Assembly: GCF_902491285.1 (NCBI RefSeq) | Contig: NZ_CABUHK010000034.1 | Coordinates: 1 to 51,421 of the forward strand | DNA length: 51,421 bases | Source of the DNA: an uncultured Bacteroides sp. | GTDB taxonomy: Bacteria; Bacteroidota; Bacteroidia; Bacteroidales; Bacteroidaceae | Direction: 5' to 3' | In this document: piece after piece, positions 9,004 to 18,854 of the stretch | Layout of the letters: every line of letters begins with the position of its first letter | Numbering within the stretch: the stretch's first letter is position 1 | Notes under the pieces: generated by a model | Databases searched by the model: none | What the model was told of the DNA's origin: nothing | Seen by the model: the letters and a program-made list of their open reading frames with translations, nothing else | Position numbers and translations under genes: made by a program

Positions 9004-11022
9004 TCACTTTAGTGTTTTTTCCGGTGAATAGACAAGTCCGTCTACAGCCTTCTGTCCGTCGAGAGTGACAAAAACGGTGGTGAACATCCATTTTACTAAC
9101 CGGACTTCGGGGGTAGTAAACTTCCCTACCGGCAATTTCAGTAATACTTTGTTCCATCCTTTTTGCAGACGAACTTCCAAAGGGGGGCGTGCTACACAGT
9201 TTTCGTTGCCCAATGCTATTTCGTTACTTTTAGTCCGGTGGGTGGCTGTCCAGACAGGGGGGATTATTTCCTGTCCATTTATCCAGATACGGCTTTCTTT
9301 ATAATCCCATTTTCCCGGCAAGGGCGGCAAGTCTGCTTCGGAACGTCCGTAATTCTGAAATTCAGCCCATAGACCGACGGTTTGTTCTTTCGGTGAATAG
9401 ACATAGGTGTAGGCATAGGCTGTATGGTTCTCCTTCGGTTCTTTGTAGAATCCGGGGATAAGTGTGCCCCACACATGACGGAGATAGATTCCCGCACCAA
9501 TGGCGGGGCGTACTTTGTATGTCTTTCCTGCGTAGCTGTAACTATCCTGCAAAGTTTCTTCCGGCGGGAAAGCCTTTGCCAAATCCCCTTCATTCGGGAA
9601 AGGGTCTGTTATGTTCCATTTCACATTTGTCTGACGGACGTACGCAAATGGATAGCCGGTGAAGGTATGTTCTTTATGCCACAACAGGCGACGTTCAAAA
9701 TCGACAAAGTTCTTGAATAGTTCCGACTGTTCGTCGGTGGGAAGTATTGTGCCGTTCTTATCGAAGTATTCTGTTCCGCCACCTTTCCAGGCACGTTCTG
9801 CCATAGCCAGCATATTGGGATAGAAATTATTTTCAATAATCATCCCCCGTTCGGTACTGACTAACCGGTCATTCCAAACAGCCAGAATCGTGCCGGCGAG
9901 GTCGTCGCTTCCTTGTTCCTTATTATAGATACGGCTGTTGTACAATGCGATGATGTCACCGAAGGTATCGAAATGGTTCAGATAATGGAAACGCGAGTCA
10001 ATGGCAGGAATACCTTCCTGTGCCTTTCCGCGATAACTCCAGAGTTGGGTCATGTCTATTTCTCCTTTTTTATAGTGCCAGCCCGGATTCCATGAGATTA
10101 CTTTCTTGCCTTTGGAACGTACATAAGACACCATTTCCGGCACAAACCGGGGATTGGTAAACTGGACTTCGTCCGTACCGATATGTAAATAAGGCACATC
10201 AAACGTTTCGCAGACTTCATCCAACAGGAGTTTTAATATCTTCATCCCTTCGGGGCTTTGCATATCGTGGCGGAAGGTGCGTATGAATGCGGCGCTGTGG
10301 CCGGGAATATCTATTTCGGGGATTAACATCATGTGGTGTGCCTTACAGAATGCGACCAGTTCCTTAGCTTCTTCCAGCGTGTAATATTTTCCGGGCATCC
10401 GGGTGGTGTTTACGCTATCATTCAACATCGGGAATATCTTGCTTTCCAGCCGCCAGGATTGATTCTCGGTAAGATGCCAATGGAAGACGTTGATTTTGAA
10501 TTTAGCGAGTGCGGTGATTTCACGTTTGAGTTCTTCCAGCGATATGTAGCTCCGTCCTACGTCCTGCATGAATCCACGGATACGGAAGGCAGGCCAGTCA
10601 ACGATTTCAGCTCCTTGAATCTGTGTTTTTGAGTTTCTTTTCTCTGCCAGTTGCCTTAAAGTCTGCATAGCCCAATAAACGCCGCTTTCGGTCACAGCCT
10701 CAACGGTTATCCGTTTTTTAGTTACATTCAGGCGGTATGCTTCATCCTGGTTTATCGGTATTTCGGGGAGAGAAGGCAGTAGTTTCACATCAATGACGGT
10801 AGTTGCCTTCGGCGAGACGGTTCCTCCCATTTCTGCAATAAAAGCCTCCCACTCCTGTTGAAGCACAGGAGTGGAAAGCTGTACATTATTCACTTGAAAG
10901 CTGGTATGAGAGGGGGTAAACTTTTGTGGCTGGGGGAGCAGGTGACTACCACCTGCTTTTACCACTGAAACTGTGTATAAGTTAATTGTGAAATATATTA
11001 ATAGTATTAATTTGTTTTTCAT
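9004..11022 (-). CDS. GH20 beta-N-acetylhexosaminidase
   Basis: A 672-aa exported glycosidase with a signal peptide (ending near VVKAGG). The N-terminal GH20b-like domain (about 25-150) is followed by the GH20 barrel, with HIGTDE carrying the catalytic Asp284-Glu285 pair. Earlier barrel motifs are seen in FHWHLTENQSWRLE and IPEIDIPGH. A C-terminal region of about 150 residues (IWINGQEIIPP and a WNKVLLKLP stretch) looks like an extra jelly-roll domain. It should remove beta-GlcNAc or GalNAc uncovered by desialylation. The start lies 23 bp after the sialidase stop, so the two are almost certainly cotranscribed. It is distinct in sequence from the second GH20 enzyme of the operon (HIGTDE against HVGGDE), suggesting different linkage preference. 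Confidence 0.94.
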   Translation of the reverse strand: MKNKLILLIYFTINLYTVSVVKAGGSHLLPQPQKFTPSHTSFQVNNVQLSTPVLQQEWEAFIAEMGGTVSPKATTVIDVKLLPSLPEIPINQDEAYRLNVTKKRITVEAVTESGVYWAMQTLRQLAEKRNSKTQIQGAEIVDWPAFRIRGFMQDVGRSYISLEELKREITALAKFKINVFHWHLTENQSWRLESKIFPMLNDSVNTTRMPGKYYTLEEAKELVAFCKAHHMMLIPEIDIPGHSAAFIRTFRHDMQSPEGMKILKLLLDEVCETFDVPYLHIGTDEVQFTNPRFVPEMVSYVRSKGKKVISWNPGWHYKKGEIDMTQLWSYRGKAQEGIPAIDSRFHYLNHFDTFGDIIALYNSRIYNKEQGSDDLAGTILAVWNDRLVSTERGMIIENNFYPNMLAMAERAWKGGGTEYFDKNGTILPTDEQSELFKNFVDFERRLLWHKEHTFTGYPFAYVRQTNVKWNITDPFPNEGDLAKAFPPEETLQDSYSYAGKTYKVRPAIGAGIYLRHVWGTLIPGFYKEPKENHTAYAYTYVYSPKEQTVGLWAEFQNYGRSEADLPPLPGKWDYKESRIWINGQEIIPPVWTATHRTKSNEIALGNENCVARPPLEVRLQKGWNKVLLKLPVGKFTTPEVRLVKWMFTTVFVTLDGQKAVDGLVYSPEKTLK

Positions 11023-11045
11023 GATTACAGGTCGTATGTGTATCT

Positions 11046-12686
11046 CTATTTTATTATATCCCTTAGCCGGACAGCCTGGAAAGTCATGTGGGCTACACTA
11101 CTTTCATACAGTATGCCAACCGTCTCTTTATCAATCATAGTCAGACAAGAATATCCCCATCCTTCACCCTCGTCCAACATCACCTGATGTTCGGGCAGCC
11201 AGGTGACACCTCCGTCCAGACTTGCCTTGATGGTGATATGATGGCGACCTTTAACCGTATTCGGGTTGGAGAATAAAAGAATATCCTTGTTTAATGCATT
11301 GTCTTTCGCTTTTACACTAATCAAACTTGCCATACAAACCGGTTCCTGCAAGGCTTTGCGGGAAGAGGGGTGTTCTGTCCAAGTCTTGCCGAAATCCTTT
11401 GTAGTGGAAACTGCACGGCTACCGCCACGGTTATCTCTCATGTTCAGCATCAACACGCCCGGCTCTACTTCCGCCACTTGGGCTTCTGTTGTATTGGTAC
11501 GTGCGTAGTTATGGATTTTCCATGTCTCGCCACGGTCTTTGCTATACATGATTCCTGCATTCGGAATACGGGTAGAATCGATAAACTGAATCGGGAATAC
11601 CAGTGTGCCGTCCTGCATGGTGATACCGCGTCCAGGTCCTTGCAGAAGGAAATACCATGAAGGGTCTTTCACTTGTTCTGTTATATTGATGGGCTTAGAC
11701 CACGTTTTACCGTCGTCCGTACTCTTTGACAACACCAACTGGGCTGTATGATTCATATCCATTCCCGGATATGAGCTCCACCAGGCACGCTGATTACCCA
11801 TTCCGTGTGTCCAGGCTGCCACTACCCATACTGTGTTGGTCTTGGTATCCACCAGAATCGAAGGGTCGCCGACACCGTTCTGTGCAGCAGGCAAATCACC
11901 CGTTTCGCCGAAAGCCAAAGGCAAACGCATCTTCTCCCAAGTTTTGCCACCGTCTACACTGCGGCTCAAACCTATATCCACATGCTCCTGCAAATCGACA
12001 CTGCTATTATAACGTACATCATATACTCCCAGCAATGTGCCCTTATTGGTGGTCACCAATCCCGGAATACGGAAGGCTGCCGAACCGTCATCACCGGCAT
12101 GGCGTACGCCCACTCCTACCCTATGAGCTATATTCTCCGGTGAAACTGTATGCATAAGGGCTTCTTTGTTATCAACTTTAATCGCAGCAATCTTAGCCGA
12201 AACCTTATCCAGCAAAGAAGCATCCGGCTTCATCTGCAAACTAATCCAGAAATAGTTTACTCCGGGGAAAAGTTTCTGATTAGCTTTTAATGTAACTTTC
12301 TGTTTCGGATTATCCACTTGCGACTTATTAATCGAATAAGAAGGATTCGCAGCCAGTGTCTTTCCCGGCGTATGGCTGGAAATATAAGATACAGGAGCAA
12401 AGAAATTCTTACCGTAGTTCTGTCTGGCTTCCGTACCACTATAATATAACTTAACGGACTGTATGTCCGCCAGATTTACATCTTTGCCAAAATTCAAAAC
12501 TACTTCATCCAGACTACGACTCTCTTTGGCATTCAAACGCAGCATAAACAACACATTATCCTGTCGTTCAATCAAAATAGGAATCTGAGTTTCACGTACA
12601 AATACAGTATCCGATGCGATAGCCTGCAAGGTTCCGCAGACACACAAAAAAAGGATGGACGATAATAAAAGCAGGTTTCTTTTCAT
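11046..12686 (-). CDS. nanH: GH33 exo-alpha-sialidase (neuraminidase)
   Basis: Releases terminal sialic acid from host glycans. An upstream in-frame ATG at 12728 lies beyond the promoter -7 element, so the ATG at 12686 (546 aa) is the real start and gives a proper signal peptide (MKRNLLLLSS...). After an N-terminal beta-rich domain of about 190 residues comes the six-bladed sialidase propeller. It shows the FRIP motif near residue 205 (arginine triad), the Asp boxes SVDGGKTW, STDDGKTW, SKDRGETW, TKDFGKTW and SLDGGVTW, the Glu of AEVEPG, and the Tyr of GYSC that serves as nucleophile in this family. It is first in the stripping operon, directly behind a strong Bacteroides promoter and a candidate ROK operator. 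Confidence 0.95.
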   Translation of the reverse strand: MKRNLLLLSSILFLCVCGTLQAIASDTVFVRETQIPILIERQDNVLFMLRLNAKESRSLDEVVLNFGKDVNLADIQSVKLYYSGTEARQNYGKNFFAPVSYISSHTPGKTLAANPSYSINKSQVDNPKQKVTLKANQKLFPGVNYFWISLQMKPDASLLDKVSAKIAAIKVDNKEALMHTVSPENIAHRVGVGVRHAGDDGSAAFRIPGLVTTNKGTLLGVYDVRYNSSVDLQEHVDIGLSRSVDGGKTWEKMRLPLAFGETGDLPAAQNGVGDPSILVDTKTNTVWVVAAWTHGMGNQRAWWSSYPGMDMNHTAQLVLSKSTDDGKTWSKPINITEQVKDPSWYFLLQGPGRGITMQDGTLVFPIQFIDSTRIPNAGIMYSKDRGETWKIHNYARTNTTEAQVAEVEPGVLMLNMRDNRGGSRAVSTTKDFGKTWTEHPSSRKALQEPVCMASLISVKAKDNALNKDILLFSNPNTVKGRHHITIKASLDGGVTWLPEHQVMLDEGEGWGYSCLTMIDKETVGILYESSVAHMTFQAVRLRDIIK

Positions 12687-12708
12687 GGTATTATTAATTG
12701 TTTTGGTG

Positions 12709-12740
12709 CAAAGATATAAATTTATCATATTACCAGCAAA
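12709..12740 (-). promoter_or_regulatory. Bacteroides sigma-ABfr-type promoter of the sialidase operon
   Basis: On the minus strand the -7 element TATCTTTG lies at 12716-12709 and the -33 element TTTG(C) at 12740-12736, a spacing within the known Bacteroides range. Transcription should start near 12703, just upstream of the ATG at 12686. Confidence 0.8.
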
Positions 12741-12741
12741 T

Positions 12742-12757
12742 AATTAAATATTTTATT
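12742..12757. promoter_or_regulatory. Candidate ROK-regulator operator, sialidase operon
   Basis: AATTAAATATTTTATT, a dyad of the form AATWAA-N4-TTTATT. It abuts the -33 element of the sialidase promoter. The exact 16 bp, plus flanking bases to a run of 21 identical bases, recur at the nan operon promoter (38873-38888). Operator function is inferred from recurrence and position. Confidence 0.65.
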
Positions 12758-12821
12758 ATATAAGAAGTCGTTAATAAACAAATGTCAGCGTAGTATTTTT
12801 CTTGTTGCATCTAATCTATTG

Positions 12822-13363
12822 CTACTTGATATATAATACTTGACTGCATTGAGCTTCTTTATTATTAACAGTAACAACATATCTCCCTTTTGCTAGTGTT
12901 GAAACATCTACTTCAAAGGAGTTCTGACCAAAAACAAACTGATTAATTAACTCTTTATCTTTGTAAATGGAAACAGTATATGTTTTAGTACTTATTTCTC
13001 TATCCGATACAATATTTAATTTTAATTTCTCCCCAGATATTACAGGAAATCACTTGCAACTGAATAATATACTATATGCCCTGTCCATCTTTTATTCCAA
13101 TCTGACAAGTAACCGCTCCTGGTAACCGGGGACTGACCTAATAGTTTCACTTGTTCTGGAGTCAGCAATATATCACCCTGGAAAATATAATCACTTCCCA
13201 TCTTATTCAATCGGATTCCATTCTGTAAGACTACGATTTCCTTCTTTGTTCCAGCATCATTTTTCTCATGCCCCACAGTTTCTTCCACGCCGAGTTCTTC
13301 CTTATCACAGGCTACTAACAAAAATAGTCCGACAAGTAATAATATAATGTTTTTAATTCTCAT
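12822..13363 (-). pseudogene. Decayed lipoprotein gene: possible metallopeptidase N-terminus plus displaced C-terminal domain
   Basis: The 5' part (ATG at 13363, stop at 13040, 107 aa) encodes a lipoprotein signal (LLVAC, Cys19), a propeptide-like region and the segment NKRWTGHIVYYSV. That segment resembles the start of the mature domain in Bacteroides astacin/M57-type metallopeptidases, but the reading frame ends there with no HExxH motif. From about 13049 down to a TAG at 12822, another frame encodes about 75 residues (from FPVISGEKL to SQVLYIK). This beta-rich stretch ending SFEVDVSTLAKGRYVV resembles the C-terminal domains of secreted Bacteroidales proteins. The simplest reading is an internal deletion that removed the catalytic domain and shifted the frame. 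It is 6 bp behind the DUF4377 gene. The peptidase assignment is tentative. Confidence 0.6.
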
Positions 13364-13369
13364 TTTCTA

Positions 13370-13750
13370 TTATTTTTTAGGTTCCAAATCTTCCGGTAAA
13401 TTCTCCGAATTCTTCTTTTCCTTCGATATTATTTTATGCAATGAATACGAAATAAGTTCCTGATCTGCCAACGTAGGGTCAACAGGCTCTTCATGTACAT
13501 TTATTTCCACTACATATTCATATCCCTCTTCGTAATCAAAACCCTCAATATAAATACAGAAGAAACTCCACTTATCATCTTCCATATTTTTGGCTAAATA
13601 ATAAGGGGCTAAACTTCCTGTCCAACCAGCATATCCCATCCTTTTTTCCGATGCAATAGTTAAAGTGACAATTTCGTCTTTCTTTTTTTCATTCTTACCA
13701 CATCCGGTAAAGACAAAAAGAAAAGATAGGAGTAAAAATAGATATTTCAT
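13370..13750 (-). CDS. DUF4377-type lipoprotein
   Basis: A 126-aa small lipoprotein with a signal ending in VFTGC (Cys17) followed by a lysine-rich linker. The segment W-S-F-F...IEGFDYEEGYEYVVEINVH followed by YSL resembles the DUF4377 domain, found in bacterial envelope lipoproteins sometimes fused to META/HslJ domains. No enzymatic residues can be named. It is followed after 6 bp by the decayed lipoprotein gene, suggesting the two were once a unit. A strong inverted repeat (13771-13832) lies just upstream and likely ends the transcript of the preceding SusC/SusD pair, so this gene probably has its own promoter. I could not identify that promoter. Confidence 0.75.
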   Translation of the reverse strand: MKYLFLLLSFLFVFTGCGKNEKKKDEIVTLTIASEKRMGYAGWTGSLAPYYLAKNMEDDKWSFFCIYIEGFDYEEGYEYVVEINVHEEPVDPTLADQELISYSLHKIISKEKKNSENLPEDLEPKK

Positions 13751-13770
13751 AAATATTGATTTAAAAGTCT

Positions 13771-13832
13771 GAGTCTACTTTAGAAAAGCCGGTTTCTTTC
13801 TGAAATCATTCATGGCTTTTTAAAGTAGACTC
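13771..13832 (-). terminator. Inverted repeat / probable terminator after SusD
   Basis: Arms GAGTCTACTTTAGAAAAGCC (13771-13790) and its complement (13814-13832, one base shorter) form a long stem. It lies 38 bp past the SusD stop. The T-run after it is weak (CTTTTAAA), so termination is likely but not certain. Confidence 0.6.
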
Positions 13833-13869
13833 AAATGTTGTTAGCTGTAAAAAACTACAATCTTACTAC

Positions 13870-15441
13870 CTATTCCTGTTCATATCCCGGAGTTTGATCG
13901 AGCAATGGATTAATATTCATTGTACTGACATCCAACGGCCACAGCAGTTTATATTCTTCATTCGTTCCAATCAAAGCTTTAGTAGCCGGATAATTAGCGG
14001 AAGCCGAGAATACCAATGATTTATGGGACGCATCCTGCATACGCACCACATCAAACCACCGTTTACCTTCCCATACAAATTCTTTATCACGTTCTTGCAA
14101 TATAGCCAGCTCGTTCGCTTCAAAACTACCGTCGGTATATTCGCGTCCGGCATAGTCATCACCATAAGCACGTTTGCGTACATCATTAATATAAGTGCTG
14201 CATGATTCGCCTAATCCATTTGCAACTTCAGCCATCATAAGCAATGCATCAGCATAACGATAGACAATGACATCCGTATCATAAATACGGCTATTATTAG
14301 AATTGATTGAACCTATACATTTCTTCAGAACACAGCCAAAACTTTCATCATCCATCTCTTGCTTGGTATAATATTCAAGGAATGTAGCATCACGGCGAGT
14401 ATCTTCGGCTTCGTAAGTAGACCAGAAAGCATGCGTGTATTCATGGCGGAACACGCCACCGGTTCCTTTCAAATTCAACGTATCATTCTGTATCTTTTGC
14501 CCGTCACGCCCATATACCTGTCCGATAAATACAGCATCCTGATATAGGAATTGACCTCCCCAGTTTGTTGCTTCACCGTCTGCAAAATGCAAGGTGAAAA
14601 TAATTTCTTTATTATTACGGTTGGAAGTACTGAATACACTTTCATAATCAGACAATAATTCGAATTTGCCGACGACCTGACTCAAGGCAGATTTAGCGAC
14701 TTTCAAGTCTTCCGTTCCGGTAGCAGTATGTCCGGTAATAGTGACTTTGGCCGACCACATATAGATTTCAGCCTTTAGCATCAAGGTAGCAGCCTTAGAC
14801 CACAACGTCTTATCATAATTGTTCGCTATCGTCACATCTGCATAATTATCTTCCGATTTATTAATATCACTCTTTATAAATTGAAGCGTTGCTTCCGGTG
14901 TGGAGCGTTCTACATAAAACTTATCCGCCGTCACCTTGCCATTCAACAATTCAACTTCAGTCACGATAGGCACACCGCCATACGTTCTGTAAAGCATGAA
15001 GTAATACAATGCCCTCATTCCATAGGCTTCGGCCAGATAATGTTTCCTATCCGTATCCCCTAGAAAACTGCATTCATTTTCTACATTCTGAATAAACAGG
15101 TTGACTTTCATAATTGGAGAATAAAGACCATACCAATTGCTAATGCCCGGTCTGTCCTGGTCAATCACATTTGAACGTAAGTTGGCATAATTCAAACTGG
15201 TATTTTCGGATGAAGTACCTACACGTTGTGTTCCTCCGCGAACTTCCCCCAAAACATAGAACATATCGTAATTGGCTCTCAACTGAGCATGCAATCCGGT
15301 CATGTAGCCCGATACCTGTGCCTCATTTTTCCAATAATCACCCCCGCCGAAATAATCTTCCGGAGATAAATTCAATGAATCACAGGACGTATAGAGGACA
15401 GAGGACACAAACAAAGAAATGATGTATATTATTTTTTTCAT
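13870..15441 (-). CDS. SusD-family surface glycan-binding lipoprotein (pair 1)
   Basis: A 523-aa outer-membrane lipoprotein with Cys20 after LYTSC and the SusD-typical start of the mature chain (SLNLSPEDYF). SusD proteins cap a SusC transporter and bind the glycan. Characteristic features are the TPR-rich alpha-helical scaffold, the YRYADALLMMAEVANGLG segment and the C-terminal EFVWEGKRWFDVVRM motif, ending in a LLDQTPGY-like tail. It follows its SusC partner by 18 bp. It is closest in layout to the SusD of the divergent pair, with shared motifs along the whole length. The ligand is unknown; context suggests a sialylated or desialylated host glycan. Confidence 0.95.
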   Translation of the reverse strand: MKKIIYIISLFVSSVLYTSCDSLNLSPEDYFGGGDYWKNEAQVSGYMTGLHAQLRANYDMFYVLGEVRGGTQRVGTSSENTSLNYANLRSNVIDQDRPGISNWYGLYSPIMKVNLFIQNVENECSFLGDTDRKHYLAEAYGMRALYYFMLYRTYGGVPIVTEVELLNGKVTADKFYVERSTPEATLQFIKSDINKSEDNYADVTIANNYDKTLWSKAATLMLKAEIYMWSAKVTITGHTATGTEDLKVAKSALSQVVGKFELLSDYESVFSTSNRNNKEIIFTLHFADGEATNWGGQFLYQDAVFIGQVYGRDGQKIQNDTLNLKGTGGVFRHEYTHAFWSTYEAEDTRRDATFLEYYTKQEMDDESFGCVLKKCIGSINSNNSRIYDTDVIVYRYADALLMMAEVANGLGESCSTYINDVRKRAYGDDYAGREYTDGSFEANELAILQERDKEFVWEGKRWFDVVRMQDASHKSLVFSASANYPATKALIGTNEEYKLLWPLDVSTMNINPLLDQTPGYEQE

Positions 15442-15459
15442 AATCTGTCTTTTTATATG

Positions 15460-18400
15460 TTAGAAAGAAACGTTTATACCAAAAATTACTGAACGAGGCA
15501 ATGGGTATCCACCGTTATTATCCGCCTTTTCCGGCGAGAATAAATGCTTCGCTTCTGTCAGATAGCCTAAGTTTTGCCCTGTAACAGAAACTTCGACATT
15601 ACTCAATTTAGCCTTTTGCGCCCATATTGACGGCAATCGGTAAGTAAGAGAAAGTTCACGAAGCGCCAGATAATTACCATTATACACAAACATGGAAGAG
15701 CTACGGCAATAGTTTCTTTTTCCTAACTGATCCGCCCAGACATAAGTGGGATATTTAGCGTTCGGATTATCCGGTGTCCAAGTGTCTTTAGTTTCCTGGA
15801 TAGTATTGTAAGTACCTTGCGCACAAGCCATAATCCACATTGATTTCCAGTCTACCGCTTTAAACCCTAACGCATAGTCGAAGCGTGCGGATAGTGTCAG
15901 GTCTTTCCAGCTTACGTTCGTATTGAAACCGCCTGTCCATCTGGGAACCGTATTCCCGACTTTTACCATATCATAATTATCAATCACTCCATCTCCATTG
16001 ACGTCTTTCCATTTCACATCACCCGGCTGGATAGGCAAGGCATTTGCCGACTTCCCGTCATCAACCAACTTTTGGTAACCTTGCGCCCCACCGTATAGCG
16101 GACGACCGGTAGAACCATTATTACCGGAAGTTATGTCAATCAGATTAGCAGGAATCTCATCCTGTGATTTGTAGATGCCTTCAGCCACAAACATGTACAG
16201 GTCACCCGGACGCTGTCCTTCCTGATAACCGCCAACCCACATTTTCTCGTCGCCATTGCCGGTATATACCTGATAGGATTCCTGGCGATTGCGTTCCAGT
16301 CCATTGTCGGGCAAAGCTACCACCTTGTTTATATTCAGCGCTCCATTCCAGTTCAAATTCCATTTCCAGTCTTTCTTGTCAATGATACGGAAGGCGAGTT
16401 CAAACTCGAATCCCTGATTCTGGAACTTACCATTATTGGAAACTACGGAATTGACTCCCGAATTACCAGGTACGGTAATGTTAGCATACTTGTCCGTCGT
16501 CAAACGATTGTAATAAGTAAGGTTGGCATTAATTCGATTGGCAAGAAAACCAAGGTCAAGACCGACTTCAAAGGTTCTGGATTTCTCCCACTTCAAATAG
16601 GAATTAGGAATGCTTCCCATAAGGAAACCAGCCACGCCGTTATATGTCTGGGCACCGTATGACCCCTGTACAGTATAATTGCCTACAAAATTCTTGTTGA
16701 CATTACCATTCAGACCAAAACTGGCACGCAGTTTACCAAATGAAAGTATATCGCTTGTGTTTGCCATAAATTTCTCTTTACTGAAAACCCATCCGGCTGA
16801 TGCACCCGGAAATACTCCCCAACGGTTGTCTTCCGCCAATTTGGAATAGCCGTCTTTTCTAAGAACTAATGACAGCAAATATTTTGATTGATAATCGTAG
16901 TTCACACGCCCGAAGAAAGACATGATACGCTGGCGGGAATGCCAAGAGTCAATGGAGCGTTTTCCTTCTTCTTTTGTAGTATATTGTAAATCCATAAAGT
17001 CGTCTGTCGGAGCGCCCGAACCAGATGCATTGAAACCTTTGTTGTAAGAATCATAATACTCAAAACCGGCCATTGCATCCAAATAATGATCTTTGTTAAT
17101 CTGATAATTATAATTCAATACAGCGTTATAAGTCTGATCCAACGTGCGGTCATAAGAGGCGGAAGTGCCGCGCGATGTAACCTTGTTACCCGGAGAACTC
17201 AAATAGTCTTTATTAAAACTTTCAACTTTCTCTTCCTGATAATACCAAATTGCGCCTAACTTTAGTGACAGCCCTTTCATAAAATCAATAGTAAAGGACT
17301 GGTTCATTGTAAATTTGTCTGTATTTTGGTCACGAACAAATTTATCAAAATTATATTGTTGGTTACCGTCTCCCGAGTTAGGGCCCAGCAACCTTTCCCC
17401 CTCTGCATTATAGCCGCGGAAAGTAGGCGGCAAGGACAAACAACGCGAGAAGTAATTGGCCTCGGCTGTCTGAGTGGCAGGCAGACCATTCCACGTAGCG
17501 TCTGCAAAGTTAAAACTGGAACTGGAAGTCAACCATTCTTTCAATTTATAATCGGCATTAAAGGTAAAGGTGATTCGCTTATACCAGTTACCGTATGCCG
17601 TACCGTCACTCTTATTGTAACCTAGTCCGGCGTAATAGCTTCCCTTTTCATTTCCACCGCTTACACTTAAATTATAATCCTGCGAAAATGCAGGAGTTTG
17701 GATATTGAAATCTGCAATGTCTGTGTTTTTATAAATAAGCTTGTCACCATATATAGGGTCAATCATCGTTTGCCACCCCTGGTCAAGCAGAAACGCCAGA
17801 TTATCGGCATACTTCATTGTACTCCAAATAGCAGAACTCGTTTTATTACCGTCCAAAGGTGTCACTCCGTCGCTTCCAAAATAAGCATTACCTGTACCAT
17901 AGGGAGTAGCGGTCGTCAATGAGCCGAGAGAAGACCATGCTTTCACAGCGCTCCCGTCCGGGTGCTTCATGTCCCCCATATAGGCATTCTTATATCCCAT
18001 GCGCATCCAATAAATATAGTCTCCGGCATCCAGGAACTCATAAGAGTTTTTAAAATAGTTGAACCCGAACTTTGCCTTCAGATTGACTTCCGCTCTTCCG
18101 CTTTTTCCGCGTTTGGTTGTAATAAGAATCACACCGTCATTGGCACGGGCACCGTAAATAGCTGTTGCTCCGGCATCTTTCAGGACCTCCATTGATTCGA
18201 TATCATCAGGATTGATATCACTCAAAGAAGAACGCACCTGCCCATCAATCAAGATAAGAGGAGAACCCGAACCGTCAAAGTTCGTACCACCACGAAGCAC
18301 CAAAGTCGGGGTGCTGCCGGGATTACCGGAAGTCTGGCTCACGGACAGACCTGCGACAGCACCGGATAATGCCTGACCGGGATTTGAATATAATCCCTGT

Positions 18401-18789
18401 TTCAGTGTTTCTTCCTTTACTTTGGAAATTGAGTTAGTGACTTTAGTACGTAACTGTTTGCCACCATAACCTGTTACGACCACTTCTTCCAACATCTCGG
18501 AATCTTCTTTCATTTGTATCCGGAAAGAAGTCTTTCCCTTAAGGTCAATCGTTTGCACCTGATACCCGATGTACGAAACTCTAATTTTCCCGTCCGGATT
18601 CATGTTTAATACAAATTTACCATCAATGTCGGTAATAGTACCATTTGTCGTACCCACTTCGACAACACTCGCTCCGATGATTGGCTCACCAGTAGCATCG
18701 CTCACCACACCAGTAATTGTTTTTGTCTGTGCCACAGCTCCTATGGAGCAGAAAAGACACAACACAAGCAAAAAGATGTCTTTTTTCAT
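15460..18789 (-). CDS. SusC-family TonB-dependent outer-membrane transporter (pair 1)
   Basis: A 1109-aa importer. It has a signal peptide (ending GAVAQ), then a carboxypeptidase-regulatory-like beta-sandwich (TKTITGVVSDATGEPIIGASV, about 22-100). Next come a TonB-box-like VVTGYGGK near residue 105, a plug domain (about 110-235, with DIESMEVLKDAGATAIYGARA) and a 22-strand barrel ending in the aromatic VIFGINVSF. No N-terminal STN domain is present, so it is probably not wired to an ECF-sigma/anti-sigma pair. Its first about 70 codons and its leader closely resemble those of the divergent SusC at 19216, indicating an inverted duplication. No clear promoter facing this gene was found. Confidence 0.96.
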   Translation of the reverse strand: MKKDIFLLVLCLFCSIGAVAQTKTITGVVSDATGEPIIGASVVEVGTTNGTITDIDGKFVLNMNPDGKIRVSYIGYQVQTIDLKGKTSFRIQMKEDSEMLEEVVVTGYGGKQLRTKVTNSISKVKEETLKQGLYSNPGQALSGAVAGLSVSQTSGNPGSTPTLVLRGGTNFDGSGSPLILIDGQVRSSLSDINPDDIESMEVLKDAGATAIYGARANDGVILITTKRGKSGRAEVNLKAKFGFNYFKNSYEFLDAGDYIYWMRMGYKNAYMGDMKHPDGSAVKAWSSLGSLTTATPYGTGNAYFGSDGVTPLDGNKTSSAIWSTMKYADNLAFLLDQGWQTMIDPIYGDKLIYKNTDIADFNIQTPAFSQDYNLSVSGGNEKGSYYAGLGYNKSDGTAYGNWYKRITFTFNADYKLKEWLTSSSSFNFADATWNGLPATQTAEANYFSRCLSLPPTFRGYNAEGERLLGPNSGDGNQQYNFDKFVRDQNTDKFTMNQSFTIDFMKGLSLKLGAIWYYQEEKVESFNKDYLSSPGNKVTSRGTSASYDRTLDQTYNAVLNYNYQINKDHYLDAMAGFEYYDSYNKGFNASGSGAPTDDFMDLQYTTKEEGKRSIDSWHSRQRIMSFFGRVNYDYQSKYLLSLVLRKDGYSKLAEDNRWGVFPGASAGWVFSKEKFMANTSDILSFGKLRASFGLNGNVNKNFVGNYTVQGSYGAQTYNGVAGFLMGSIPNSYLKWEKSRTFEVGLDLGFLANRINANLTYYNRLTTDKYANITVPGNSGVNSVVSNNGKFQNQGFEFELAFRIIDKKDWKWNLNWNGALNINKVVALPDNGLERNRQESYQVYTGNGDEKMWVGGYQEGQRPGDLYMFVAEGIYKSQDEIPANLIDITSGNNGSTGRPLYGGAQGYQKLVDDGKSANALPIQPGDVKWKDVNGDGVIDNYDMVKVGNTVPRWTGGFNTNVSWKDLTLSARFDYALGFKAVDWKSMWIMACAQGTYNTIQETKDTWTPDNPNAKYPTYVWADQLGKRNYCRSSSMFVYNGNYLALRELSLTYRLPSIWAQKAKLSNVEVSVTGQNLGYLTEAKHLFSPEKADNNGGYPLPRSVIFGINVSF

Positions 18790-18836
18790 TAGTATTACTT
18801 TTAGTTAATAAATAAGAAATTTTTAAATGCTTATCC

Positions 18837-18854
18837 AAGTCCAATTAGAACTTA
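18837..18854 (-). promoter_or_regulatory. susC leader hairpin motif (leftward copy)
   Basis: On the minus strand TAAGTTCTAATTGGACTT can fold as a six-base stem (AAGUUC with GGACUU, one G-U pair) around UAAUU. It lies 48 bp upstream of the ATG at 18789 and matches the rightward copy at 19151-19171. Confidence 0.5.

Noticed and set aside
12687..12728. Upstream ATG for the sialidase
   Set aside because: It lies upstream of the -7 promoter element, so it would not be in the mRNA.
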